Positions 7,996-16,454 of a DNA stretch of 64,000 nucleotides are shown here, in pieces. Numbering within the stretch: position 1 is the first letter of the stretch; each line of letters begins with the position of its first letter. The notes below the pieces were generated by a model, which was given only the letters and a program-made list of their open reading frames with translations, did no database searches and was not told where the DNA came from. Made by a program: the position numbers and the translations under genes. Source of the DNA: CALHKP01 sp963558075 (GTDB lineage Bacteria > Bacillota > Clostridia > Peptostreptococcales > Anaerovoracaceae); assembly GCA_963558075.1 (NCBI GenBank), contig CAUWFN010000009.1, positions 1 through 64,000 of the forward strand. The letters are read 5' to 3'.

Positions 7996-9759
7996 ATGGA
8001 AAATAAGAAAATGGAAAAGATGATAACATCTAAAATTCCAATTCCAACATGTATTGTAAATAGAAACGGAAAGATTGTCAGCGTCAGTGATCAAATTACA
8101 CAGGTATTTGCGTATAGCGGAATACAGGATGGTGATTTATTTGCTCTGACAGGAGTTAAGATTTCTCAGATGCTTTCTGATGAAAAGGATATAATCATCG
8201 AACGTAACGGAAAAAAATTCAATATGGTTGCGAGTATAACAGATGAGGCTGATAATGAATCAGATATCATTATTTTCTTTTATGATGTAACAGAACTGGA
8301 AAATCTAAAAGAAAAATATAACAACGAGAAAACCTGCATCTGCAAAATCAATATCGACAACTACGATGAGCTTATCGCAAGTGTAGAACCGGAAATCGGA
8401 ATGTCTATATCTACAGAAGTAGACAGGATGATTAGAAAATGGGCGGCTAAGTCGGAAGGCTCAATAGAAAAAATAAAAGAAACATTATATGTTGTAGTTT
8501 TCCAGAACTCTTATATGAAAAAACTGGAGGAAACAAAGTTTTCTATTCTCGATGATGTTAGAAATATAGAGACAGAAGCTGATTTTCCTCTGAGCCTTAG
8601 CATTGGTGTAGGCTTTGGTGGCAAAACAATAAACGAAACTGCAGATTATGCCAGTGCAGCGCTTGACCTTGCGCTCGGCCGTGGGGGAGACCAGGCTGTA
8701 GTAAAGAAAAAGAGCAAAATAAGCTACTACGGAGGAAAGACGCAGACAGTAGAGAAGGGCAACAAAGGTAAGTCAAGGATAGTTGGTCATGCTCTAAGAA
8801 AACTGATTGAGCAGTCAGACCAGGTATTTATTATGGGACACAAGAATGCAGATATGGATGCATTCGGCTCATCTCTCGGAATATACAGAATGTGTCTTGT
8901 GACAGGAACAGATGCTCACATTGTTATAAATGAGGTTAACGACTCTTTGAATGCTCTGTATAAGCAGGCAAAGGAAACAGATAACTATAATCTTATAACA
9001 ACAGAAAAAGCAAAGCAGATGATAGAGCGCGATTCTCTGCTTGTGGTTCTTGACACACATAGACCAAATTATATCGAAGAACCGGAGCTTCTAAATCTGA
9101 CAGATAGAATTGTAGTAATAGATCATCACAGAAGGGCGGAAAATATAATAGAAAGTCCGACTCTTTCATATATAGAAACTTATGCATCCTCGACATCTGA
9201 GCTAGTAACAGAAATGCTTCAGTATGCGAGCAGCCGTAAGACCATAGTTAAGCTAGAGGCAGAGGCCCTTCTTGCTGGTATGACAATTGATACAAACCGT
9301 TTTGCAGTAAAGACAGGTGTTAGAACCTTCGAAGCTGCAGCATGGCTGAGAAGATCAGGTGCAGACACAACAGAAGTTAAGCGTTTCTTCCAGACAGATA
9401 TGGAAACGTTCCGCGTAAGAGCAAAATCTATAGCAGCAGCAGAGTTTCATGAACACGGAATCGCAACATCGATATGCGAGGGTATGAACCAGGATGCCCA
9501 GGTTATAAATTCTCAGGTTGCAGATGAGCTATTGAACATCAAGGGCGTTAGGGCTTCTTTTGTTGCAGGCGTTAACGACAAGGGCGTTACATGTATAAGT
9601 GCAAGATCTCTTGGAGAGGTCAACGTTCAGATAATAGTAGAAAAGCTCGGCGGCGGCGGTCATTTGACAACTGCAGGAGCACAGGTAAAAGAAACACCGG
9701 AAGAAGTAATTCAGAAGGTGCTAGAAATAGTAAACAGAAGATATAGTGAGGAGAAATAA
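7996..9759 (+). CDS. gdpP: Cyclic-di-AMP phosphodiesterase GdpP-like, lacking membrane helices
   Basis: GdpP hydrolyses c-di-AMP to pApA and so controls potassium, osmolyte and cell-wall homeostasis. A PAS-like domain (about residues 10-95) is followed by a degenerate GGDEF domain ending LALGRGGDQAVVKK. The DHH domain has GHKNADMDAFGSSLG and VVIDHHRR, and the DHHA1 domain has GGGGHLTTAGAQ. The usual two N-terminal transmembrane helices are absent: the protein begins MENKKMEKMITSKIPIPTCI and goes straight into PAS. ATG 7996 is set by AGAGGAAA; an in-frame TTG at 7969 adds only nine polar residues. The next genes, rplI and dnaB, are the usual neighbours. Confidence 0.9.
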   Translation: MENKKMEKMITSKIPIPTCIVNRNGKIVSVSDQITQVFAYSGIQDGDLFALTGVKISQMLSDEKDIIIERNGKKFNMVASITDEADNESDIIIFFYDVTELENLKEKYNNEKTCICKINIDNYDELIASVEPEIGMSISTEVDRMIRKWAAKSEGSIEKIKETLYVVVFQNSYMKKLEETKFSILDDVRNIETEADFPLSLSIGVGFGGKTINETADYASAALDLALGRGGDQAVVKKKSKISYYGGKTQTVEKGNKGKSRIVGHALRKLIEQSDQVFIMGHKNADMDAFGSSLGIYRMCLVTGTDAHIVINEVNDSLNALYKQAKETDNYNLITTEKAKQMIERDSLLVVLDTHRPNYIEEPELLNLTDRIVVIDHHRRAENIIESPTLSYIETYASSTSELVTEMLQYASSRKTIVKLEAEALLAGMTIDTNRFAVKTGVRTFEAAAWLRRSGADTTEVKRFFQTDMETFRVRAKSIAAAEFHEHGIATSICEGMNQDAQVINSQVADELLNIKGVRASFVAGVNDKGVTCISARSLGEVNVQIIVEKLGGGGHLTTAGAQVKETPEEVIQKVLEIVNRRYSEEK

Positions 9760-9761
9760 AG

Positions 9762-10205
9762 ATGCTTGTAATATTAAACAAAGACGTAAAAGGAACAGGG
9801 AAAAAAGGTGACGTAGTTAAGGTAAGCGACGGCTATGCAAGAAACATGCTTCTTCCAAAGGGAATTGCAATCGAAGCAACTGATGGAAACGTAAAGAGCC
9901 TAGAAAAGGTAAAGGCTACAGAAGCAAAGAAAAAAGCAGAAGAAAAGGCTGAAGCACAGAAAATTGCAGAAGACCTAAAAGATAAAAAAGTAGTAATTAA
10001 AACAAAATCAGGTGAGGGCGGAAGACTGTTCGGTTCAATCACATCAAAGGATATTGCAGAGGCAATCAAAAAGCAGCTCGGCTTTGATATTGATAAGAAA
10101 AAAATTGAACTGAAAAATCCTGTAAAGCAGCTTGGAAAATTTGATGTAGAAATCAAACTGTACCCAGAAGTAAAAGGTGCACTTACAGTAGAAATTACTG
10201 ACTAG
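9762..10205 (+). CDS. rplI: 50S ribosomal protein L9
   Basis: L9 is a large-subunit protein with two RNA-binding domains joined by a long helix. The N-terminal signature LNKDVKGTGKKGDVVKVSDGYARN and LLPKGIA are clear. The long charged helix (about 40-75) and C-terminal domain (GRLFGSITSKDIAEAI) follow. Length 147 is standard. It starts two bases after gdpP with GAGGAG upstream, so it is co-transcribed with gdpP and dnaB. Confidence 0.98.
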   Translation: MLVILNKDVKGTGKKGDVVKVSDGYARNMLLPKGIAIEATDGNVKSLEKVKATEAKKKAEEKAEAQKIAEDLKDKKVVIKTKSGEGGRLFGSITSKDIAEAIKKQLGFDIDKKKIELKNPVKQLGKFDVEIKLYPEVKGALTVEITD

Positions 10206-10215
10206 GAGTTGAATT

Positions 10216-11532
10216 ATGCCCGAAAAAATACCACCCCACAATAAAGAGGCCGAGAAGTCGGCTATTGGAGCGGCATTGTTAAGTAAGGATGCATTGTCGG
10301 ATATTATCGACCTTGTAAAACCTGATGATTTTTATGATGCGGCTCACAAAGAAATCTTTACTGTAATAATAGATCTTTTCAGACAGAGCACACCTGTTGA
10401 TATTATAACAGTATGCGATGAGCTGAAAAAAAGAAAAAGTCTGGATATGGTAGGTGGACGAGCATATGTTGCTTCTCTAGCAGGGGAATCACAGTCTACA
10501 GCAAACGCTGAGGAATATGCGAAAATTATTGCTGAAAAATCATCTCTGAGACAGCTGATACATGCATCAGAAGATATAAGGGAAAAGAGCTTTCAGGAAA
10601 ATATCAATGCAGCGGAAATCCTAGATTATGCAGAAAAAAACATATTTGAAATAGCTCAGCACAGACAGACTAACGATTATTCACCTATTCAGGATGTTCT
10701 TGTCGAGAACATGAGAATGATTGACAAGGCTATTCAGACAAAAGGAACTGTAGTTGGTCTTACTACAGGATACCAGAAATTCGACGAAGTAACATCAGGT
10801 CTTCACAGATCTGACCTTATAATAGTAGCAGCAAGACCTGCAATGGGAAAAACTGCCTTTGCTCTTAACATAGCGCTTAATGCCGCAAGAAAAGCTGACG
10901 CAAGCGTTTTGATATTCAGTCTCGAAATGTCAAAAGAACAGCTCGGACAGAGACTTCTATCTATGGAGTCAAGAGTAGAGATGCAGCATCTCAAGACAGG
11001 TGACATCAAACGTGACGACTGGGATAGACTTGCCGTTGCGATGGATAATCTGTCAAAATCAAAGATTCATATCGATGATACTCCGGGTGTTGGAATCATG
11101 GAAATGAAAAATAAGTGCAGAAGACTTAAGGCCGAAAAAGGCCTAGATCTTGTGGTAATTGACTATCTTCAGCTTATGAAGGCAGAAGGAAGAGCAGATA
11201 GTAGGCAGCAGGAGATAAGTACACTGTCAAGATATCTTAAGCTTCTTGCAAGAGAAGTTGACTGTCCTGTCATAGTTCTTTCTCAGCTTTCCAGAGCACC
11301 AGAGCTTAGACAGGACCACAGACCTATACTGTCAGACCTTAGAGAGTCTGGATCTATAGAGCAGGATGCCGATATGGTAATATTCCTTTATAGAGATGAC
11401 TACTATAATGAAGACAGTGAAAAGGCCGGAATCTGTGAAGTAAATATAGCAAAGCACAGAAGCGGTCCTACAGAAAAAGTTGAACTGACATGGGTATCTA
11501 GATATACCAAGTTCAGTGATGTTGCATGGTAA
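10216..11532 (+). CDS. dnaB: Replicative DNA helicase DnaB (DnaC in B. subtilis naming)
   Basis: This hexameric 5'-3' helicase unwinds DNA at the fork. The N-terminal domain begins PPHNKEAEKSAIGAAL. The RecA-like domain has Walker A ARPAMGKTAFALN, and Walker B appears as LDLVVIDYLQLM. SQLSRAPE and the arginine-rich SDLRESGSIEQDADMV block complete the family set. It ends with the usual AKHRSGPT segment. No intein is present. GGAG lies before ATG 10216. Its loader is probably the DnaD/DnaC-like protein 280 bases downstream. Confidence 0.98.
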   Translation: MPEKIPPHNKEAEKSAIGAALLSKDALSDIIDLVKPDDFYDAAHKEIFTVIIDLFRQSTPVDIITVCDELKKRKSLDMVGGRAYVASLAGESQSTANAEEYAKIIAEKSSLRQLIHASEDIREKSFQENINAAEILDYAEKNIFEIAQHRQTNDYSPIQDVLVENMRMIDKAIQTKGTVVGLTTGYQKFDEVTSGLHRSDLIIVAARPAMGKTAFALNIALNAARKADASVLIFSLEMSKEQLGQRLLSMESRVEMQHLKTGDIKRDDWDRLAVAMDNLSKSKIHIDDTPGVGIMEMKNKCRRLKAEKGLDLVVIDYLQLMKAEGRADSRQQEISTLSRYLKLLAREVDCPVIVLSQLSRAPELRQDHRPILSDLRESGSIEQDADMVIFLYRDDYYNEDSEKAGICEVNIAKHRSGPTEKVELTWVSRYTKFSDVAW

Positions 11533-11572
11533 GTTATACATTGATGCGGGAAAAATGTAAGGAGGATTCTCC

Positions 11573-11800
11573 ATGAAGATTGACGGAAATATAATGGTTG
11601 CAGATTTGCTAGAATACGATGACAGATGTGAAGAGGTATTCGAAAAATTCGGACTCAAATGTAACGAATGTTCAGGTGCAAAGACAGAGACTCTAGATGA
11701 GGCTGCCTTTGGTCACGGAATTGATCCTGATAGCCTGAAGAGGGAGTTCGAAAAACTCATAGAAGAAATCGAAAAGGAGAAAAATCCTGAAAATAAATAA
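11573..11800 (+). CDS. DUF1858-like small protein with CxxC
   Basis: A 75-residue soluble protein resembling the DUF1858 family, whose function is unknown. It begins MKIDGNIMVADLLEYDDRCEEV and contains FEKFGLKCNECSGA, with the CxxC typical of these domains, then ETLDEAAFGHGID and an acidic helical tail. The family often has redox or metal-binding Cys, but no partner is visible here. GGAGG precedes the start. It sits between dnaB and the DnaD-like gene, 15 bases before the latter, so co-transcription is likely. Confidence 0.75.
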   Translation: MKIDGNIMVADLLEYDDRCEEVFEKFGLKCNECSGAKTETLDEAAFGHGIDPDSLKREFEKLIEEIEKEKNPENK

Positions 11801-11815
11801 GAAGTAGGTTAATAG

Positions 11816-13099
11816 ATGAATTTTGTAAAGAAAAAAACAAAAAACTTATATTTGCTTGATTCTTCAATTGAAAATATGTTCATAGGAGAGTTTATGCCAT
11901 CTGCACCAGGGGATTATGTAAAAATATTTATATATGCCCAGATGTGTGCGGAGCATAAAATCACAATGACAAACGAAAAACTGGCTACAGTGCTTGGAGT
12001 AAGTAATTCCGACATACTGGATGCCTGGGAATACTGGGAAGGCATGGGCCTGATAAAGAGAAACTACCTTGACGATAGCGGCAAGGTAGATTTTACTGTG
12101 GAATTTCTGCGCCTAAAAGAGGATTTGTTCCTCGGCGAGGATATGGAAGCAGTTGAAGAACCAGAAGAACCGCGTAGAGAGAACAGAGTCTTTGGAAACG
12201 AGGCTGTTAAACCGATGTTCAGCGAAATAGAGCAAAAGCTCGGAAGAACACTGAGTATAACAGAAATGCAGGATATAATGAGCTGGATAGATGATGGAAA
12301 TGCATCTCCAGAAATTGTAAAATTCGCATTTGACTACTGTATAGAAAAAGGAAAAACAAATATAAAATATATATCCAAGGTAGTTGAAGGCTGGAGCGGC
12401 AGAGGATTCCAGAGCATTGGACAGGTAGAAGAATACCTAGAGGAATGCGATCAGAAATACTACAGAACAAAACGAGTAATGAAGGCTCTTGGATTTAACA
12501 GAAGAGCATCTGAGGCAGAGCAGGGCATCATCGACAGATGGTTTGACGATCTAGGATATAACATGGATAAAGTCCTAGAAGCTTGTGCAAAGACATCAGG
12601 AATATCAAATCCTAACATAAACTACGTAAATAAGGTTCTGGAAAACTGGAGCAAAGAGGCTGAAGAGCGAAAACAGAATGTTAATGAGCATAAGCCTGCA
12701 TCCAGAGCCGTTCTTAATAAGTATTTCGAATATCTGCGAGACAAAGCCGAAAAAGAAGCGGAAACTCGCAGACAGGAAATTTACAGAAAGCTTCCTGAAA
12801 TTGAAGAAATTGATGATGAGGTCAGACGACTTGGCTCACAGCTTTCAAGAGCTCTGATAATGAACGATACTCAGACAGATAGCAGAAAGCTGAACGAGCG
12901 CATGGAATGCCTGACAGAAGAAAGAGCGATTATCTTAACCGAAAACGATTATGATATGGATTATACCGACATAAAATACGCATGTGATAAATGTAACGAT
13001 ACAGGTATAACCGATATGGGAGAACGTTGTACATGTATTGAGCAGCGTATGGAAGAGGCGGAAATATGGCAAAAGGAAAAAGAATTAAACAAAGCATAA
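11816..13099 (+). CDS. DnaD-domain protein with DnaC-like N-terminal region, no ATPase
   Basis: This is a primosomal protein. Residues 1-110 form a winged-helix DnaD/DnaB-II-type domain (TNEKLATVLGVSNSDILDAW). Two DnaD C-terminal repeats follow at about 130-210 and 225-285 (each ending VVEGWS or VLENWS). From about residue 301 it resembles the N-terminal segment of clostridial DnaC/DnaI helicase loaders: a helical stretch with IPEI-like EIYRKLPEIEEIDDEV, then Cys390, Cys393, Cys405 and Cys407 in the pattern CxxCxDTG...CxC. The AAA+ ATPase that should follow is missing. The gene ends 38 residues later and overlaps the next gene by 34 bases. The role is inferred: helicase loading or replication restart. 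Confidence 0.8.
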   Translation: MNFVKKKTKNLYLLDSSIENMFIGEFMPSAPGDYVKIFIYAQMCAEHKITMTNEKLATVLGVSNSDILDAWEYWEGMGLIKRNYLDDSGKVDFTVEFLRLKEDLFLGEDMEAVEEPEEPRRENRVFGNEAVKPMFSEIEQKLGRTLSITEMQDIMSWIDDGNASPEIVKFAFDYCIEKGKTNIKYISKVVEGWSGRGFQSIGQVEEYLEECDQKYYRTKRVMKALGFNRRASEAEQGIIDRWFDDLGYNMDKVLEACAKTSGISNPNINYVNKVLENWSKEAEERKQNVNEHKPASRAVLNKYFEYLRDKAEKEAETRRQEIYRKLPEIEEIDDEVRRLGSQLSRALIMNDTQTDSRKLNERMECLTEERAIILTENDYDMDYTDIKYACDKCNDTGITDMGERCTCIEQRMEEAEIWQKEKELNKA

Positions 13100-14646
13100 T
13101 AGACTTTGCTGCAAAGCTCATAGACAAAAACGATGTTTTTCAGGAAAAACTTGCAAAGAACATCGTATATTTTGGCATGGGAATAGAGAATCTAGCAGCT
13201 GCATTTATTAACGGTTCTGATAATATTCAGGAACGTTTTTCAAGGTTGCTTCTGATTTTGCACTATAACACAGCAAAGTATATGCACGAAAAAAAGAAAA
13301 AAGTTAATATAGACAAACGAAAGCTTGTACATAATGCGGGAGTACTGTTTATCGTCGCTACAGCAATGGTTACGATATACAGTAATTTCACATGCTTTGA
13401 GTACTCATATAACGGCAAAGTATTGGGATATATAAAAGACCAAGAGGATGTAAACCGTATTCTCGATCTTGCCAGCAGTGAAATATCAAAAGAGTACAGC
13501 TCCAAGATAAAAATAGATCCAAAAGAAAATATTAGCTTTAAGCGTGTATCAAAGACAGACAGAACTCTTGATACAGAAGATCAGGTTCTGAGAAAATTCA
13601 CATACCTGTCAGATATAAAATCAAAAGGATCAGCTATAATGATTGACGGAAAACAGTTTGTAATCTGCAGCAGCAAAGACGATGCAGAAAACACACTTGA
13701 AGAGGTTCAGAAGAAAATTCTCGGTGAAAACGATCTGTCAAAATATAGTAAGGTAGGATTTAAACAGAAGGTCAAAATAAAAGAAGTTGATTTTCCTGTA
13801 ACATCTATAAGCAGTATGGATCAGGCTGTTGCAAGAATAATGGACGGCGGAATCAAGAAGGAGACATACGAAATTCAGGACGGAGACACTATATTTGACC
13901 TGTGCATGAAATTTGATATAAGCATGGACGAGTTCTTTGAGATGAATCCAGAAATAAAAGAATCACAGTTTATAGCCCCAGGAGATGTTATAAGTCTTAC
14001 AAAGATTGCTCCGGCATTAACTGTAATAACTGTTGAAACATCAACATTTGCTGAACCTATACCGTTTGAGACAGAATACAAGGACGACAGCGACCTTTAT
14101 ATAGGTGATGAACGTATAGCACAGGAAGGTGCTGATGGAAAACAGAGTATAAGAGCTAAACTAACAAAAGAAAATGGCAAGATAGTAAAGAGAAAAGACC
14201 TTTCAAAAGAAGTAATTCAGGAACCTGTAAAGCAGATTGTTCTGAAGGGCACAACTGAAAGACCAAAGACAGCAGCTACAGGACATCTAATATTCCCTGT
14301 ACCTGGTGGAATGGTTACATCTGAATTCGGATACAGATGGGGTCGTACACATACAGGTCTTGATATCGCAGGACATACAGGTCTTCCAATCAGAGCAGCT
14401 GACGGAGGAACTGTTGTAAACGCATCATATAGCGGCGGTTACGGACTTTGCATAGATATAGATCACGGAAACGGAATGAAAACACGTTATGCTCACTGCA
14501 GCAGTGTTGCTGTTTCTGTAGGATCAAAGGTATATCAGGGACAGTACATAGGTAATGTAGGAAATACAGGAAATAGTACAGGACCGCACTGTCATTTTGA
14601 GGTAATTGTAAACGGTTCACACGTTAATCCGAGAAATTATCTGTAG
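13066..14646 (+). CDS. LysM/M23 peptidoglycan endopeptidase, membrane-anchored
   Basis: A likely cell-wall hydrolase of the M23 (LytM) family. A basic cytoplasmic N-terminus (about 1-90) precedes a single transmembrane segment (HNAGVLFIVATAMVTIYSNF). A long extracellular part with a LysM-like module (YEIQDGDTIFDLCMKFDISMDEFFEMNP) and a G5-like segment (about 320-390) comes next. The C-terminal M23 domain carries the zinc ligands in HTGLDIAGHTG and HCHFEVIVNG. ATG 13066 lies within the preceding gene, with GAGGCGG upstream, so translation is coupled. The same layout is common in clostridial M23 proteins. Confidence 0.88.
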   Translation: MAKGKRIKQSIIDFAAKLIDKNDVFQEKLAKNIVYFGMGIENLAAAFINGSDNIQERFSRLLLILHYNTAKYMHEKKKKVNIDKRKLVHNAGVLFIVATAMVTIYSNFTCFEYSYNGKVLGYIKDQEDVNRILDLASSEISKEYSSKIKIDPKENISFKRVSKTDRTLDTEDQVLRKFTYLSDIKSKGSAIMIDGKQFVICSSKDDAENTLEEVQKKILGENDLSKYSKVGFKQKVKIKEVDFPVTSISSMDQAVARIMDGGIKKETYEIQDGDTIFDLCMKFDISMDEFFEMNPEIKESQFIAPGDVISLTKIAPALTVITVETSTFAEPIPFETEYKDDSDLYIGDERIAQEGADGKQSIRAKLTKENGKIVKRKDLSKEVIQEPVKQIVLKGTTERPKTAATGHLIFPVPGGMVTSEFGYRWGRTHTGLDIAGHTGLPIRAADGGTVVNASYSGGYGLCIDIDHGNGMKTRYAHCSSVAVSVGSKVYQGQYIGNVGNTGNSTGPHCHFEVIVNGSHVNPRNYL

Positions 14647-14658
14647 AGAGGCAGAAGA

Positions 14659-15012
14659 ATGAGTAGCAGGAGTAATGGGAAAAAAGGAAAGAAGAAAACT
14701 CGCTTTAATCCGGTAAGACTTGCTGTAACTGTTATAATGGTATTCATGCTCGCAGGATTATTTGTATCAGCGAAGAACATAGTGTCCCTTCACATAGAAA
14801 AGAGAGAACTGGAAAGTCGCCAGGAGCAGCTAGAGGCCGAAAAAAGTAGCAAGAAAAATGAGCTAAAAAGTGTAAACGACCTCGATTATATTGAAGAGCA
14901 GGCGAGAAGACAGCTCAAGATGATTAAACCTGGAGAAGTTCTTTATATTCTTGATGATGAAGAGACCAAACAGCCGGATTCACAAAAGCCGGAGGAGGAA
15001 AGCGAAAACTAG
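14659..15012 (+). CDS. divIC: Septum formation initiator, DivIC/FtsB family
   Basis: A small bitopic division protein. A basic cytoplasmic N-terminus (SNGKKGKKKTRFNPVR) is followed by one transmembrane helix (LAVTVIMVFMLAGLFVSA). A coiled coil follows (EKRELESRQEQLEAEKSSKKNEL), then the family's YIEEQARRQLKMIKPGE motif and an acidic tail. It probably joins FtsL and DivIB at the septum. Length 117 fits. GAGAGG lies before ATG 14659. The exact symbol is by family, since divIC and ftsB are not separable from sequence alone. Confidence 0.85.
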   Translation: MSSRSNGKKGKKKTRFNPVRLAVTVIMVFMLAGLFVSAKNIVSLHIEKRELESRQEQLEAEKSSKKNELKSVNDLDYIEEQARRQLKMIKPGEVLYILDDEETKQPDSQKPEEESEN

Positions 15013-15042
15013 CTGAGTATACAGCTATAAGATTGGAGAGTT

Positions 15043-15588
15043 ATGGAAAAACTTAAAATTGAAGAGGTAATAGTAGTAGAAGGAAGAGACGACACTGCAG
15101 CGATAAATCGTGGGGTAGAAGCGGTAACAATAGAAACTCACGGTTTTGGAATGTCGGAAAATATGTGGAAGCTTATAGATTCTGCTTACAAAACCAAAGG
15201 AATCATAGTTTTTACAGATCCTGACTATGCGGGAGAAAACATAAGAAGAAAAATATTAGCAAAATATCCAGATGCAAAGCAAGCGTTTCTTGCAGTAAAC
15301 AAAGCAACGAAAAAAGGCGATATTGGTATTGAAAATGCAAAGCCTGAGGATATACAGGAAGCTCTTCTTAAGGCTCACTGCACAAAAGGTGAGAAAAAAG
15401 AGAACTTTACAATGCGGGACCTTGAAATATACGGACTTTGCGGAGATAGCAAATCCAAAGAAAGACGTATAAAATTAGGAGATATATTAGGAATAGGATA
15501 TGGAAACAGCAAATCATTTCTGAAAAAGCTAAATGAATTCGGCATAGAAAGGGAGCTGTTTTTAGAAAAAGTTAAGGAGATAGGATAG
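15043..15588 (+). CDS. rnmV: Ribonuclease M5
   Basis: RNase M5 carries out the final maturation of 5S rRNA in low-GC Gram-positives. The Toprim domain is plain: EVIVVEGRDDTAAINRG holds the catalytic Glu, and IIVFTDPDYAGENIRRKI the DxD motif. KATKKGDIGIENA and the C-terminal DLEIYGLCG region are typical. Length 181 is normal. It is one base from rsmA, the usual rnmV-rsmA pairing. Confidence 0.95.
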   Translation: MEKLKIEEVIVVEGRDDTAAINRGVEAVTIETHGFGMSENMWKLIDSAYKTKGIIVFTDPDYAGENIRRKILAKYPDAKQAFLAVNKATKKGDIGIENAKPEDIQEALLKAHCTKGEKKENFTMRDLEIYGLCGDSKSKERRIKLGDILGIGYGNSKSFLKKLNEFGIERELFLEKVKEIG

Positions 15589-15589
15589 G

Positions 15590-16450
15590 ATGAAATTATA
15601 TTCACCGAAAACTATAAACGAAATAAAAGAAGCATATGGTTTTAAGCTGTCAAAAAGTTTGGGGCAGAATTTTCTTACTGACAAGAATATAATCGATAAA
15701 ATAGTCGATGTACCTGATGTGACAGAAGATGACCTTGTGATAGAGATAGGCCCTGGTATAGGGGTTATCACTGCAGAAGCTGCAGAGCGGGCCGGAAAGG
15801 TGATTGCAATCGAAATTGATAAAAATCTAATTCCGATACTCAGCGACACCCTTGGCGGATTTGATAATGTGGAGGTTATAAATCAGGACGTACTGAAAAC
15901 CGATATCAATACTCTCATAAGAGATAACGGATACGAAAGTGCCAAGATAATCGGAAATCTTCCGTATTATATAACTACCCCTATTATCATGTACCTGCTC
16001 GAAGGCGGAGTAAATGCCGAAAGCATAACAATAATGATGCAAAAGGAAGTTGCAGATAGAATCAAAGCCGAGCCGGGAGGCAAAACTTACGGAGCAATTT
16101 CTGTAGCTGTTCAGTACTACTGCGAGGTTGAAACAGTTACAAATGTGCCGAAGGAAGTTTTTGTTCCGGCACCTAAGGTTGATTCGACAGTGCTAAAACT
16201 AAATTTAAGAAAGACTAAGCCAGTTGAGCTTACAAACGAAAAGCTATTTTTCAGATGTATCAAAGCTGGTTTTGGACAGAGAAGAAAGACCCTATTGAAT
16301 TCACTTACAGGATTAGGTGATGTGACAAAAGACGAAATTAGAAAGTGCCTTGAAGCATCTGAAATAGATGAAAAAAGAAGGGCAGAAACATTAACTATCG
16401 AGGAATTTGCAAAGCTTGCAAACGAATTCGATAAAATAAGTGTGAGGTAG
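15590..16450 (+). CDS. rsmA: 16S rRNA A1518/A1519 dimethyltransferase RsmA (KsgA)
   Basis: It dimethylates two adjacent adenosines in helix 45 of 16S rRNA. SLGQNFLTDKNIIDKIV and the SAM motif VIEIGPGIGVITAEAAERA are followed by NLPYYITTPI, the NLPY catalytic motif of N6-adenine methylation. VFVPAPKVDSTV and the C-terminal GQRRKTLLNSLTG block complete the family pattern. Length 286 is normal. It begins two bases after rnmV. Confidence 0.97.
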   Translation: MKLYSPKTINEIKEAYGFKLSKSLGQNFLTDKNIIDKIVDVPDVTEDDLVIEIGPGIGVITAEAAERAGKVIAIEIDKNLIPILSDTLGGFDNVEVINQDVLKTDINTLIRDNGYESAKIIGNLPYYITTPIIMYLLEGGVNAESITIMMQKEVADRIKAEPGGKTYGAISVAVQYYCEVETVTNVPKEVFVPAPKVDSTVLKLNLRKTKPVELTNEKLFFRCIKAGFGQRRKTLLNSLTGLGDVTKDEIRKCLEASEIDEKRRAETLTIEEFAKLANEFDKISVR

Positions 16451-16454
16451 GTAA

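Noticed and set aside
13066..13300. Frameshifted remains of a DnaC AAA+ domain after the DnaD/DnaC-like gene
   Set aside because: No Walker A or B motif or AAA+ sequence is visible in any forward frame here. The overlapping M23 gene is intact, so a simple frameshift does not explain the missing ATPase.
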